From Clostridium sp. 12(A) (GTDB taxonomy: Bacteria; Bacillota; Clostridia; Lachnospirales; Lachnospiraceae), in assembly GCA_000526575.1 (NCBI GenBank), contig JAGI01000002.1, positions 806,001 through 870,000 on the forward strand: DNA of 64,000 nt, given 5' to 3'. Positions 43,830 through 51,602 of this stretch are shown in pieces (within the stretch, counting starts at the first letter, position 1; the number at the start of each line of letters is the position of its first letter). Below the pieces are notes generated by a model. The model had not been told where the DNA came from and did no database searches. It saw nothing but the letters and a program-made list of their open reading frames with translations. A program made the translations under genes and the position numbers.

Positions 43830-43996
43830 GAAGCAATTCCTCCGTCGTAAAATTTGTCTGCCTATATTATGGAAGAAAGCAAACAATTCTCCTTTTCACC
43901 ATTGCCAGCTTTTTGGCCGCGCATATAAATAAGTGAATGTAACGGAAAATCATCTGCTTGTACCATAAAATATGTTATTGCATTATATAAAGCGAT

Positions 43997-44518
43997 CTAA
44001 AGACGTAGATTCATACCGCCCATATCCAAGCTTCCGCTGTTCAGTAAATCCTGGAAATCCCCGGACAATTCAACAGATTCAGGAGTTGCTATGAATATGT
44101 AATTTGATATCTTCTGCAGATTGCCATTCATGGAATAAGTAGCACCTGATGTAAAATCTATGATTCTTTGCGCCACTTCCGTATGAATTCCTTCCATGTT
44201 AAGTACAACCGCTTTTCCAGCCAGCATATGATCGCATATTTCTTTCGCATCTTCAATGGAAGTTGGCTTTACCATTGAAACTTCCATAGTTCTTGATTGC
44301 TTCATCGGCACTACCTTGGGAGAACGGGACAGAAAACGAGGCTTCTGCTCATATTCCTCTTCATCATCGTAGTATTCATCATCAGTCTTTTTGGAAAAGA
44401 GTGTTTTCTTTGCAGGCTTTTCTTTTTCATCCTCGTAATCATCATCTAAATAGTAATCATCGTCATCATCTGTATCATTTAAGCGCATGCTATCCATCAG
44501 TTTGCCTAAAATGCTCAT
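43997..44518 (-). CDS. sepF: Cell division protein SepF
   Basis: 173 residues. N-terminal amphipathic helix (MSILGKLMDSMRLND) for membrane binding, a strongly acidic Asp/Tyr-rich linker (~16-60), and the C-terminal SepF domain (~80-160) with PTSIEDAKEICDHMLAGKAV, VVLNMEGIHTEVAQRIIDF and FTSGATYSMNGNLQKISNYI. SepF tethers FtsZ to the membrane and organises the Z ring. It overlaps yggS by 4 bp, the usual ylmE-ylmF pairing. Confidence 0.95.
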   Translation of the reverse strand: MSILGKLMDSMRLNDTDDDDDYYLDDDYEDEKEKPAKKTLFSKKTDDEYYDDEEEYEQKPRFLSRSPKVVPMKQSRTMEVSMVKPTSIEDAKEICDHMLAGKAVVLNMEGIHTEVAQRIIDFTSGATYSMNGNLQKISNYIFIATPESVELSGDFQDLLNSGSLDMGGMNLRL

Positions 44519-45219
44519 ACTTCATTCTCTCCAATCTTATATCTTGTACCGAAAATACCGGTACCGACTCTAACAAGAGTAGCACCTTCTTCTATTGCAA
44601 CTTCATAGTCTCCGGTCATACCCATTGAGAGCAAACTCATATTAACATTATCAATGTTTTTGCTTTGCATGTCAACATAAAATTGCCTTAATTTTTTAAA
44701 AACGGAACGATTTTCCTCAGATTTTTCAACAAAAGGTGCAATAGTCATGAGGCCTTTTATCCTAACATGGGGAAAGGTGGCGATTTTTAAAATAGCACTC
44801 TCCGCTTCCTCCAGTTTAAAGCCAAACTTACTGTCTTCTTCAGCTACATTTATTTCCAGGAGAATGTCAATAATTAAATCCTGTTTCCCAGCCTCTTCCT
44901 CTATCTGCTCTGCAAGACGAAGAGAATCAACACTGTGAATCAGCACTGTTTTTCCGATAATCTGCTTTACCTTATTACGCTGCAGATGACCAATCATATG
45001 CCATTTGATATCCTGTGGAAGCTCCTTGTATTTTTCACATAACTCCTGAGCTTTATTTTCTCCAAAATCACGGACTCCAGCACCATATGCCTCTTCTATC
45101 ATAGAGGCTGGCTTTGTTTTACTAACTGCAATCAGGGTCACTTCTTTGGGATCTCTCCCAGCTTTTTCACATGCGGATAAAATTCGTTTATTTACTTCTT
45201 CCAGATTTTCCAGAATCAA
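44515..45219 (-). CDS. yggS: YggS family pyridoxal phosphate homeostasis protein
   Basis: 234 residues of the PLP-binding barrel family (YlmE in Bacillus): VTLIAVSKTKPASMIEEAYG with the PLP lysine, FGENKAQEL, WHMIGHLQRNKVKQII, and SMGMTGDYEVAIEEGATLVR. It controls free PLP levels and has no known catalytic activity. TTG 45219 is preferred because AGAGG is eight bases upstream; GTG 45228 is too close to it. Lies directly between the HlyD-like gene and sepF. Confidence 0.93.
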   Translation of the reverse strand: MILENLEEVNKRILSACEKAGRDPKEVTLIAVSKTKPASMIEEAYGAGVRDFGENKAQELCEKYKELPQDIKWHMIGHLQRNKVKQIIGKTVLIHSVDSLRLAEQIEEEAGKQDLIIDILLEINVAEEDSKFGFKLEEAESAILKIATFPHVRIKGLMTIAPFVEKSEENRSVFKKLRQFYVDMQSKNIDNVNMSLLSMGMTGDYEVAIEEGATLVRVGTGIFGTRYKIGENEV

Positions 45220-45231
45220 TTTAATCACCTC

Positions 45232-46671
45232 TTATTGATATATTAATTCCCCTTCGCTGACAGTCTCTGCATTTAATACAATATGATCGTAAACAGCCAG
45301 CCCGTAGGTCATATTTTTCTTAATGGTATAGTACTCATCGTTGGATGACAGTACATCAATCTGCTTGAACACAGCATATCCCTTGTTAATATTGTAAACT
45401 CCCTGCAAGGATGCGCTTGGCCCGATTTGATACCGGTCAGTGGAGTTGGGTTTAACAATGTAATCGCCTGCCTTAAAGCCGTCCTTATCATTCATCTCAA
45501 TATAGTAATTATTACCTTCGGAATAATAAATCTCAGTTGGAACAAAGACCACAGAAGTGCCGGACTGAGAATAGACCTCTTTATTAAAGCCTGTTTCTGT
45601 GCTGTCTCCGCCTTGGGTCATGTAATCCATTGGCACCAGTAAAAAGTCTTTCTTGGTTACCGCAGTCACAGGAATCTTAAGACCATCAGCCCTCTTAGAG
45701 ACTATTTCAAAGTCCACAAACCGATCCGAAGCGAATTGCACCATGTATTTGTCAAAATCAAGTTTTCCATAGGTTTTTCCATCGGTACCGGTAAATACGG
45801 TGAAATTTCCTGGAATCTTTAAATCATGGCCTGAGAATTGTACGGTAAGGCTTGTTTTATCTCCATAAGTTTTTGCATCCTCTTCTGCAAGCGGAAACAC
45901 AACAGACCACAAATCAGAAGTTATGAGCTTATATACTGGCACTCCTTTTTCAATCAGGCTGCCGGACTTGGTTATGTTTTTTGTATACTTAGTACGGTCA
46001 AATGATTCTTCTGATATAGCGGAAGAATTCAGTGCCTCATAGGAATCAATGCCATAGGAAACAATTCCAGCCTGATCGGACCTTACCTGTTGAAAATTAA
46101 CGCCAGCCTTGTCCATCTGATCTCCAAGGTTGTCAAGACTGTTAAAGTTCATGTATTCAAGGATCTCCGCGTCTACAGATAATTTCGTATCATAAACAGA
46201 CTGAAAGCGGTCACTGTTGTAGGCTAGGCTAAAAGAGGTCAGCTGCTTTTTAAGACCAGATAAGTTCTCTGGCTTTAAAGCCACCTTATCCTGTGCGTTT
46301 TCCGCAAGAAAAGTAGCAATCGTCCCAGTCTCATCAATAGAATATACTCTGGTTCCAGTGGACGCCCGTTTGCCCTCTCTTACGTAATAATTTACATAGC
46401 CGGAACGGTCTGTAGTCTTAACTTCCTCCTGACGGAGAATGATACCTGTGTAATTTTTATTGTTTACAATGCTTCCTTCCTGTACTTCATAAAACATTAC
46501 TTTATCTCTTCGAAGGTAAGCGGTTACACTGAACACCATATAAACAAAAATCAGCGCAAAGATGATCATGCCAACATTGATATTCAGAGGCCGTCGGTAC
46601 CGGATTATTTTTTTGTTCTTCTTTGGTTGTGCAGCCTTCTTTCCTGACTGCGTTGCCTTTTGTTTTGCCAA
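45232..46671 (-). CDS. HlyD-like membrane adaptor protein
   Basis: 479 residues: basic cytoplasmic N-terminus, one membrane helix (NVGMIIFALIFVYMVFSVTA, ~35-55), and an extracellular part of lipoyl/biotinyl-like strands (EGSIVNNKNYTGIILRQEEV, SGYVNYYVREGKRASTGTRV, LIEKGVPVYKLIT). It resembles the clostridial HlyD-domain proteins encoded beside sepF, with no ABC or MFS export partner nearby, so a structural division or wall role is as likely as efflux. TTG start at 46671 with GGAGG seven bases upstream. Confidence 0.75.
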   Translation of the reverse strand: MAKQKATQSGKKAAQPKKNKKIIRYRRPLNINVGMIIFALIFVYMVFSVTAYLRRDKVMFYEVQEGSIVNNKNYTGIILRQEEVKTTDRSGYVNYYVREGKRASTGTRVYSIDETGTIATFLAENAQDKVALKPENLSGLKKQLTSFSLAYNSDRFQSVYDTKLSVDAEILEYMNFNSLDNLGDQMDKAGVNFQQVRSDQAGIVSYGIDSYEALNSSAISEESFDRTKYTKNITKSGSLIEKGVPVYKLITSDLWSVVFPLAEEDAKTYGDKTSLTVQFSGHDLKIPGNFTVFTGTDGKTYGKLDFDKYMVQFASDRFVDFEIVSKRADGLKIPVTAVTKKDFLLVPMDYMTQGGDSTETGFNKEVYSQSGTSVVFVPTEIYYSEGNNYYIEMNDKDGFKAGDYIVKPNSTDRYQIGPSASLQGVYNINKGYAVFKQIDVLSSNDEYYTIKKNMTYGLAVYDHIVLNAETVSEGELIYQ

Positions 46672-46734
46672 CCTGACGCCTCCTTTCCTTTCATACATTA
46701 TAAAAGGAAACTTCTAAAAATTCAAGAAAAATAA

Positions 46735-46757
46735 AGGGGACCGTTATCCAGCCCCCT
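46735..46757 (-). terminator. Weak terminator after the P-loop gene
   Basis: AGGGG/CCCCT arms (46735-46739 and 46753-46757) followed on the - strand by TTTATTTTTC. Confidence 0.45.
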
Positions 46758-46772
46758 GTTTATTATCTATGA

Positions 46773-47192
46773 TTATAATGAAACAATCACATCGGCCTTA
46801 GCGTTCTCCGGCAGATGTTCCGCATCAATTGAAACGCTTAGAACGAAAGTTACGTGATACTTTTCACCGATTTTTTCCAAAGTTGCAATGGTCTCAGATA
46901 TGTCTTCTCCTTCCAAACAGGCCAGCCTCAAAAAACTGTCAAAAAACATCATTTCCAAATCATGATCCTGAGATATGATACCACAGATAAAACCAATAAA
47001 TCCTTCACTAGATGTTATTGGATACTCATTCACATTAATGAGACGGATTTTGTTGCTTAACTCATACATGTGCTTAGAGCTTTTGTCCAAGTACACGATA
47101 GAGCCTTTTGAGTCTCTTACAGCGAAATTCGCTCTGTCTAACAGATGCTTTGTCTTTCCCTTACCCTTTTTTCCCGCTATTATCTGCACCAT
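46773..47192 (-). CDS. Small P-loop protein of unknown function
   Basis: 139 residues. Walker A at residues ~6-14 (AGKKGKGKTKHLL) and a Walker B-like strand LEMMFFDSFLRL (~79-90). No signature II, sensor or other ATPase motif is clear. Related short P-loop proteins occur in Lachnospiraceae at this position, upstream of the HlyD-like gene and sepF. It has its own consensus promoter. Role unknown. Confidence 0.7.
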   Translation of the reverse strand: MVQIIAGKKGKGKTKHLLDRANFAVRDSKGSIVYLDKSSKHMYELSNKIRLINVNEYPITSSEGFIGFICGIISQDHDLEMMFFDSFLRLACLEGEDISETIATLEKIGEKYHVTFVLSVSIDAEHLPENAKADVIVSL

Positions 47193-47249
47193 AGCAATCT
47201 CCTCCTTGCATTATTTAATTTGTATAAAAAGTTTATTCGGATTAATCTA

Positions 47250-47278
47250 ATTATAGTACAAATTCATAAGAAAGGCAA
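47250..47278 (-). promoter_or_regulatory. Promoter of the P-loop gene
   Basis: On the - strand TTGCCT (47273-47278) and TATAAT (47250-47255), 17 bp spacer, ~60 bp before the start. Confidence 0.7.
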
Positions 47279-47281
47279 TGA

Positions 47282-48247
47282 TTATTCTGCTATTTTATTT
47301 AATATATTTGTCATGTTATCGTAGAGAGTTGCGTGGTTGGAAGCCTTTAAAACCACGGAAATGTATTCATTTTTAGAGTCATCTAAGCTTCCCATGATGA
47401 GACAGCTTCCAGCTGCCTGGGTAGTGCCTGTTTTCCCACCAAGAACCGTAAGTCCCTGTGGCATCTTCTTCTCACCAGTCAGATACCGGTTGGTATCCTT
47501 CCAGGTAACATTGACTGGATTTCCATCTTTATCCTGATAAGTAGTGGTGTAACGGTCTGTTCCGATAATTTTACGGAATTCCGGATATTTTAAAGCCTCG
47601 TTAAAGATTAAGTACAGATCATAAGCCGTCGTATAATGATTTTCATTGTTCAGTCCATGAGGATTCATGAAATGGGTGCCAGTGGCCCCCACTCTCACAG
47701 CTTCTTCGTTCATCATCTTGGCAAAGGCATCTGCATCGCCTGCGATGTGCTCAGCGATCGCTGCTCCTGCATCGTTACCGGAGGGAAGCATGAGTCCATA
47801 CAAAAGCTGCTCCAAGGTCAGCTTATCACCTGGCTTAATTCCACTTAAACTGGATCCAGGCTCTGTAATCACAGCAGCGTTTGTCACTGTGATTTCATCT
47901 GACAAATTGCCATATTTTAAGGCAACAAGAGCGGTCATGGTTTTTGTAATGCTTGCAGGATACATTCGCTCAAACGGATTTTTAGCAAAGATTACAGATC
48001 CCTTTGTAAGGTCAAAAACAGCGGCTGCTTCCGCTGTAACTTTACTGTCCTGGCTGGCCACGTCTTCCGGAATGACACAAAGATTCTGGGCAAAGGTATC
48101 TGATTTATCTGCTTTACTTCCAGCTGCATAAAGAGCAGTCCGTTCCGAAAATACATATGGATTGTCAAGCTTACGCAGACCAGAGCATCCCGTTAACAGT
48201 ATGGCAACGGAAAGGATGCCTGACATTACTAAAGCTTTTCTTTTCAC
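47282..48247 (-). CDS. D-alanyl-D-alanine carboxypeptidase, S11 family, lipoprotein
   Basis: 321 residues. A lipobox LLTGC (Cys ~21) predicts lipid anchoring outside the membrane. The penicillin-binding motifs are complete: SITKTM (S-x-x-K), SGNDAG (S-x-N) and GGKTGTT (K-T-G). It trims the terminal D-Ala from peptidoglycan stems, as DacF/DacA proteins do. It lacks the usual C-terminal membrane amphipathic domain, in line with a lipoprotein form. GTG 48247 fits AGAGG eight bases upstream. It is last in the min/mre/mgsA run. Confidence 0.9.
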   Translation of the reverse strand: MKRKALVMSGILSVAILLTGCSGLRKLDNPYVFSERTALYAAGSKADKSDTFAQNLCVIPEDVASQDSKVTAEAAAVFDLTKGSVIFAKNPFERMYPASITKTMTALVALKYGNLSDEITVTNAAVITEPGSSLSGIKPGDKLTLEQLLYGLMLPSGNDAGAAIAEHIAGDADAFAKMMNEEAVRVGATGTHFMNPHGLNNENHYTTAYDLYLIFNEALKYPEFRKIIGTDRYTTTYQDKDGNPVNVTWKDTNRYLTGEKKMPQGLTVLGGKTGTTQAAGSCLIMGSLDDSKNEYISVVLKASNHATLYDNMTNILNKIAE

Positions 48248-48260
48248 AAAAAACACCTCT

Positions 48261-48656
48261 TTATTTGTACATTTCCCGCCATTCCAGATCGCCTCGCTCC
48301 AGAGATTTAATTAAAAGCTCTGCAGTTGCCAGGTTGGTTGCAAGCGGAATATTGTGCATATCACAGGTGCTCATAATATTGACAATATCCGGCTCATGGG
48401 ATTTCTGGGTAAGAGGGTCTCTTAAGAAGACCACCAGATCAATCTCATTGTGCTCAATCTGAGATCCAAGCTGCTGTTCTCCACCCAAATGTCCTGCCAG
48501 ATATTTATGAACGTTTAAATTTGTTACTTCCTCAATCAATCGTCCGGTGGTTCCGGTTGCATATAACATATGCTTGCTTAAAATGCCTCTGTAGGCAATG
48601 CAGAAGTTCTGCATCAGTTTTTTCTTAGAATCATGTGCAACTAATCCTATATTCAT
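48261..48656 (-). CDS. mgsA: Methylglyoxal synthase
   Basis: 131 residues. MNIGLVAHDSKKKLM at the start, ATGTTGRLIE (phosphate binding), LGGEQQLGSQI and the catalytic Asp in VVFLRDPLTQKSHEPDI. It turns dihydroxyacetone phosphate into methylglyoxal and phosphate, a glycolysis bypass under phosphate limitation. ATG 48656 has AGGAGG upstream and lies 17 bp after rodA; the frame to 48704 overlaps rodA and is rejected. Confidence 0.94.
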   Translation of the reverse strand: MNIGLVAHDSKKKLMQNFCIAYRGILSKHMLYATGTTGRLIEEVTNLNVHKYLAGHLGGEQQLGSQIEHNEIDLVVFLRDPLTQKSHEPDIVNIMSTCDMHNIPLATNLATAELLIKSLERGDLEWREMYK

Positions 48657-48672
48657 AACGATATACCTCCTA

Positions 48673-49797
48673 TTAATTACCGATTTTGCGTTGCAATCCA
48701 ACATTCAGCACCAGCCCCATGCCCATAAAAATACTAATGAGTGAGCTGACTCCCGAGCTGATAAACGGAAGCGGGAGGCCTGTATTTGGGAAAATCTGTG
48801 TCGCCACTGCAATATTAGCAAATGCCTGAAAACCAATCAAAGCTGCCATACCCGTACAAATCAGTCTTCCTGATAAGTCTTTGGAACGGGCTGCCATATA
48901 AAGGCATTCAAAAACAACAAGACCAATAATGAGAATGATGATTACACTGCCACGAAACCCCATCTCTTCGCCAATAATAGCGAAAATAAAGTCGGTTTCT
49001 CCAGCTGATAAGAAATTCCCATCTTTTACAGATGCGATTGTCGTATTAAAAAGTCCCTTGCCCTGAAGCTGGCCGGAACTGATTGCCATGATTGAATTTT
49101 TTTGCTGATACAGATTTTCTGCATATTGCTCGGCATGCGGGTAAATCCACGCAAGAATACGCCGTGCCTGGTAGTCGTGAATAAAAGGAATTAGGCCCTT
49201 TGTCAGCAGGAATATAAAAAGCGCGCCTGCAGGTATTGCCACTGCAAGCACTCCACCGATCCAACGATAACTGATTCCTGCGGAAAAAACCATACAAAGA
49301 ATGATAATGGTGACCACAAGACTGGTTGACAGGTTTGGTTCTGCAAAAATAAGGCCGATAGGAATGGCAGCTAGTCCTGCCGCCATTCCTATCATGACCG
49401 GCATATTCATCTTCTCCTGATATTTATTCCAGTACCAGGAGAAGAATATAATTAATCCTATTTTTACGAATTCAGAGGGCTGGATGCGACCGATACCCGG
49501 AAGGTTGATCCATCTGGTTGCGCCTCCCGCCGTATGCCCCATAACCAGTACCGCCCCCAGTAAAATGATGCAGCCTGCATAAACCAAAACATACAGCTTT
49601 GTTATGTTGTGATAGTCAATGATAGAAATGCCGATAGCCAGGGCAAATCCCACCATAACTCCTATGATCTGCTTCGTCACAATAGAGGAGTCCTGATTGG
49701 AGGCGCTTGCCACCACCAGGATTCCAGTCACTGACAGAATTATCATATATAAAACTAAACGGTAATTATAAAACTTTAAGTTAATTTCTGAAAACAT
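48673..49797 (-). CDS. rodA: Rod shape-determining protein RodA (SEDS glycosyltransferase)
   Basis: 374 residues with ~10 membrane helices of the SEDS family. Signatures: GIGRIQPSEFVKIGLIIFFS, SSGQLQGKGLFNTT, TDFIFAIIGEEMGFRGSVII with the catalytic-site Glu/Asp and TGLPLPFISSGVSSLISIFM. RodA polymerises glycan strands with PBP2 during elongation; the PBP2 gene is four genes upstream in the same run. FtsW is the alternative, but gene context with mre genes favours RodA. Confidence 0.92.
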   Translation of the reverse strand: MFSEINLKFYNYRLVLYMIILSVTGILVVASASNQDSSIVTKQIIGVMVGFALAIGISIIDYHNITKLYVLVYAGCIILLGAVLVMGHTAGGATRWINLPGIGRIQPSEFVKIGLIIFFSWYWNKYQEKMNMPVMIGMAAGLAAIPIGLIFAEPNLSTSLVVTIIILCMVFSAGISYRWIGGVLAVAIPAGALFIFLLTKGLIPFIHDYQARRILAWIYPHAEQYAENLYQQKNSIMAISSGQLQGKGLFNTTIASVKDGNFLSAGETDFIFAIIGEEMGFRGSVIIILIIGLVVFECLYMAARSKDLSGRLICTGMAALIGFQAFANIAVATQIFPNTGLPLPFISSGVSSLISIFMGMGLVLNVGLQRKIGN

Positions 49798-49799
49798 AA

Positions 49800-50078
49800 T
49801 TAATATATCCCCTTGTCAGGTACATCGCGGATAGGGATGTTAGCATAAAGCACCGGAGAAAAACCTTCGCAGTCCGGCTGCTTTAACTTCTTCATCTGTA
49901 TCTCTATTCTATCGGAATCTATATCCATGTATCTTGATACGACACGGATCATATCGTCTTTTATCATCTGCATGATTTCAGGAGAACAATCAGCCTTGTC
50001 CGCAACCAGCAAAAGTTTCAGACGATTTCTTGCAATTTCTCCTGAATTCTTCTTGCGGAATACAGGAAACAGGCTCAT
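49800..50078 (-). CDS. minE: Cell division topological specificity factor MinE
   Basis: 92 residues: membrane-targeting and MinD-binding N-terminal half (SGEIARNRLKLLLVADKADC) and topological specificity domain (MIRVVSRYMDIDSDRIEIQM). MinE stimulates MinD ATPase and sets the oscillation that keeps division at midcell. It lies 11 bp after minD. Confidence 0.93.
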   Translation of the reverse strand: MSLFPVFRKKNSGEIARNRLKLLLVADKADCSPEIMQMIKDDMIRVVSRYMDIDSDRIEIQMKKLKQPDCEGFSPVLYANIPIRDVPDKGIY

Positions 50079-50089
50079 ACCAAACCCTC

Positions 50090-50881
50090 CTATGCTCTCT
50101 TTAAGAGATTTGAGAGTTTGAAGAACAGGCCTTCGCGCACGGCAGGATTCTGAATCGGGATGTTCTCGCCGGCAATCCTTCTGCAGATATCCATGTAAGC
50201 TTGTCCCGCCGGGGTTCCCATACCTACCAGCGGTTCTCCCTGATTAGAGGAAATGACGATATCCTCATCATCTGGTACAGCTCCAATGATATCTACCGCA
50301 AGTATGTCCATAACATCATCTAACGACATCATATCTCCGCGCTTAACCATGTCAGCCCGTATCCGGTTAACAATCAGTTCAATGCTTCCCATATCAGCGG
50401 CTTCTAAAAGCCCAATAATACGGTCTGCATCCCGGATCGCAGAAACCTCCGGTGTAGTAACGACTATGGCTCTCCCAGCGCCTGCAATGGCGTTTTGGAA
50501 GCCCTGTTCAATCCCGGCAGGACAATCAAGGATAATAAAATCAAATTCATCTCTCAAATCGTCAACCAGCTTTACCATCTGGCCGGGTGTCACAGCAGTC
50601 TTGTCCCTTGTCTGTGCAGAGGGAAGTAAAAACAGGTTCGGGTATCTTTTGTCTTTTATCAGGGCCTGCTTCATACGGCAGTTCCCTTCTACCACGTCTA
50701 CTAAATTGTAAACGATGCGGTTTTCCAGACCCATGACTACATCAAGGTTACGCAGTCCGATATCAGTATCAATCAGAACTACTTTTTTTCCTAGAATGGC
50801 CAGTCCGGTACCGACGTTGGCAGAAGTTGTCGTCTTGCCTACCCCGCCTTTTCCAGAAGTGATTACGATGATTTCACACAT
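50090..50881 (-). CDS. minD: Septum site-determining ATPase MinD
   Basis: 263 residues, ParA/MinD family with deviant Walker A ITSGKGGVGKTTTSANVGTG, Walker B FDFIILDCPAGIEQGFQNAI and the C-terminal amphipathic helix (LFFKLSNLLKRA) for membrane binding. It recruits MinC to the membrane and is released by MinE. Belongs to the minC-minD-minE run. Confidence 0.97.
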   Translation of the reverse strand: MCEIIVITSGKGGVGKTTTSANVGTGLAILGKKVVLIDTDIGLRNLDVVMGLENRIVYNLVDVVEGNCRMKQALIKDKRYPNLFLLPSAQTRDKTAVTPGQMVKLVDDLRDEFDFIILDCPAGIEQGFQNAIAGAGRAIVVTTPEVSAIRDADRIIGLLEAADMGSIELIVNRIRADMVKRGDMMSLDDVMDILAVDIIGAVPDDEDIVISSNQGEPLVGMGTPAGQAYMDICRRIAGENIPIQNPAVREGLFFKLSNLLKRA

Positions 50882-50916
50882 ACCATATCCTCCTGATTTT
50901 TATACCTTATACTATT

Positions 50917-51582
50917 TTACCTTAATTTATGGAATATTTCCATACTTTTTTTCATTGGTTTAACAATGACCTTATTATTTTCTAGATAAGCCTTCATGGG
51001 TCCCCTGCCCAAACGCCTGCCACGGCCATCAAGACCTGAAGTACAGTCTGCGATGCGAAGCTGCATAGGAGCCATATCAAGAGCGGTGATCAGTGCGCTC
51101 TTATTACCTGCTACCCCGGCACATACGGTTCCTGTTAACTTGCCAAGAACAATGACATTTCCCTTAGCAAGAACCTTTGCACCTTTGCACACGTCTCCAA
51201 TAATGACAATACTGGCTTCCGATTCCAAGGTCTCTCCATTTTGCAAATTACCTTTAAAGAACTGGCCAGTCTGACAGGACAGCTCCATAAGTTTCTCATT
51301 CAGTGCTTTTTCACATCGTTCCAACCGGTTCGCATCTGTATCGACAATACAGATGATTTCCACATTGGAGTTATTCGTAATCTGATTGATGATTGCGAAT
51401 TCTTCTTCAGAAGTTAATTGCCTGCCTTCTAGAGTCAGGGTCATTTGTACTGATCCCCAGAATTTTGAATTATCCCCGAATTTTTTCCCAATATCAGAAA
51501 GAAGCTGAGGGAAAGGGATGTCGGGGTCCAGGATGACAGTCATACCTGCTCTGTTGCTCTTAATTACTACGGTATTATGCAT
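50917..51582 (-). CDS. minC: Septum site-determining protein MinC
   Basis: 221 residues. N-terminal FtsZ-inhibiting domain (~1-105) and C-terminal beta-helix domain with GETLESEASIVIIGDVCKGA, KVLAKGNVIVLGKLTGTVCA and GVAGNKSALITALDMAPMQL. MinC blocks Z-ring formation away from midcell. Two ATGs are adjacent (51585 and 51582); the second fits AGAGG better. Confidence 0.94.
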   Translation of the reverse strand: MHNTVVIKSNRAGMTVILDPDIPFPQLLSDIGKKFGDNSKFWGSVQMTLTLEGRQLTSEEEFAIINQITNNSNVEIICIVDTDANRLERCEKALNEKLMELSCQTGQFFKGNLQNGETLESEASIVIIGDVCKGAKVLAKGNVIVLGKLTGTVCAGVAGNKSALITALDMAPMQLRIADCTSGLDGRGRRLGRGPMKAYLENNKVIVKPMKKSMEIFHKLR

Positions 51583-51602
51583 CATATCACCTCTTATCCT
51601 AG

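Noticed and set aside
50253-50711. 152-codon Ser/Ile-rich frame opposite minD
   Set aside because: Antisense shadow of minD with low-complexity composition.
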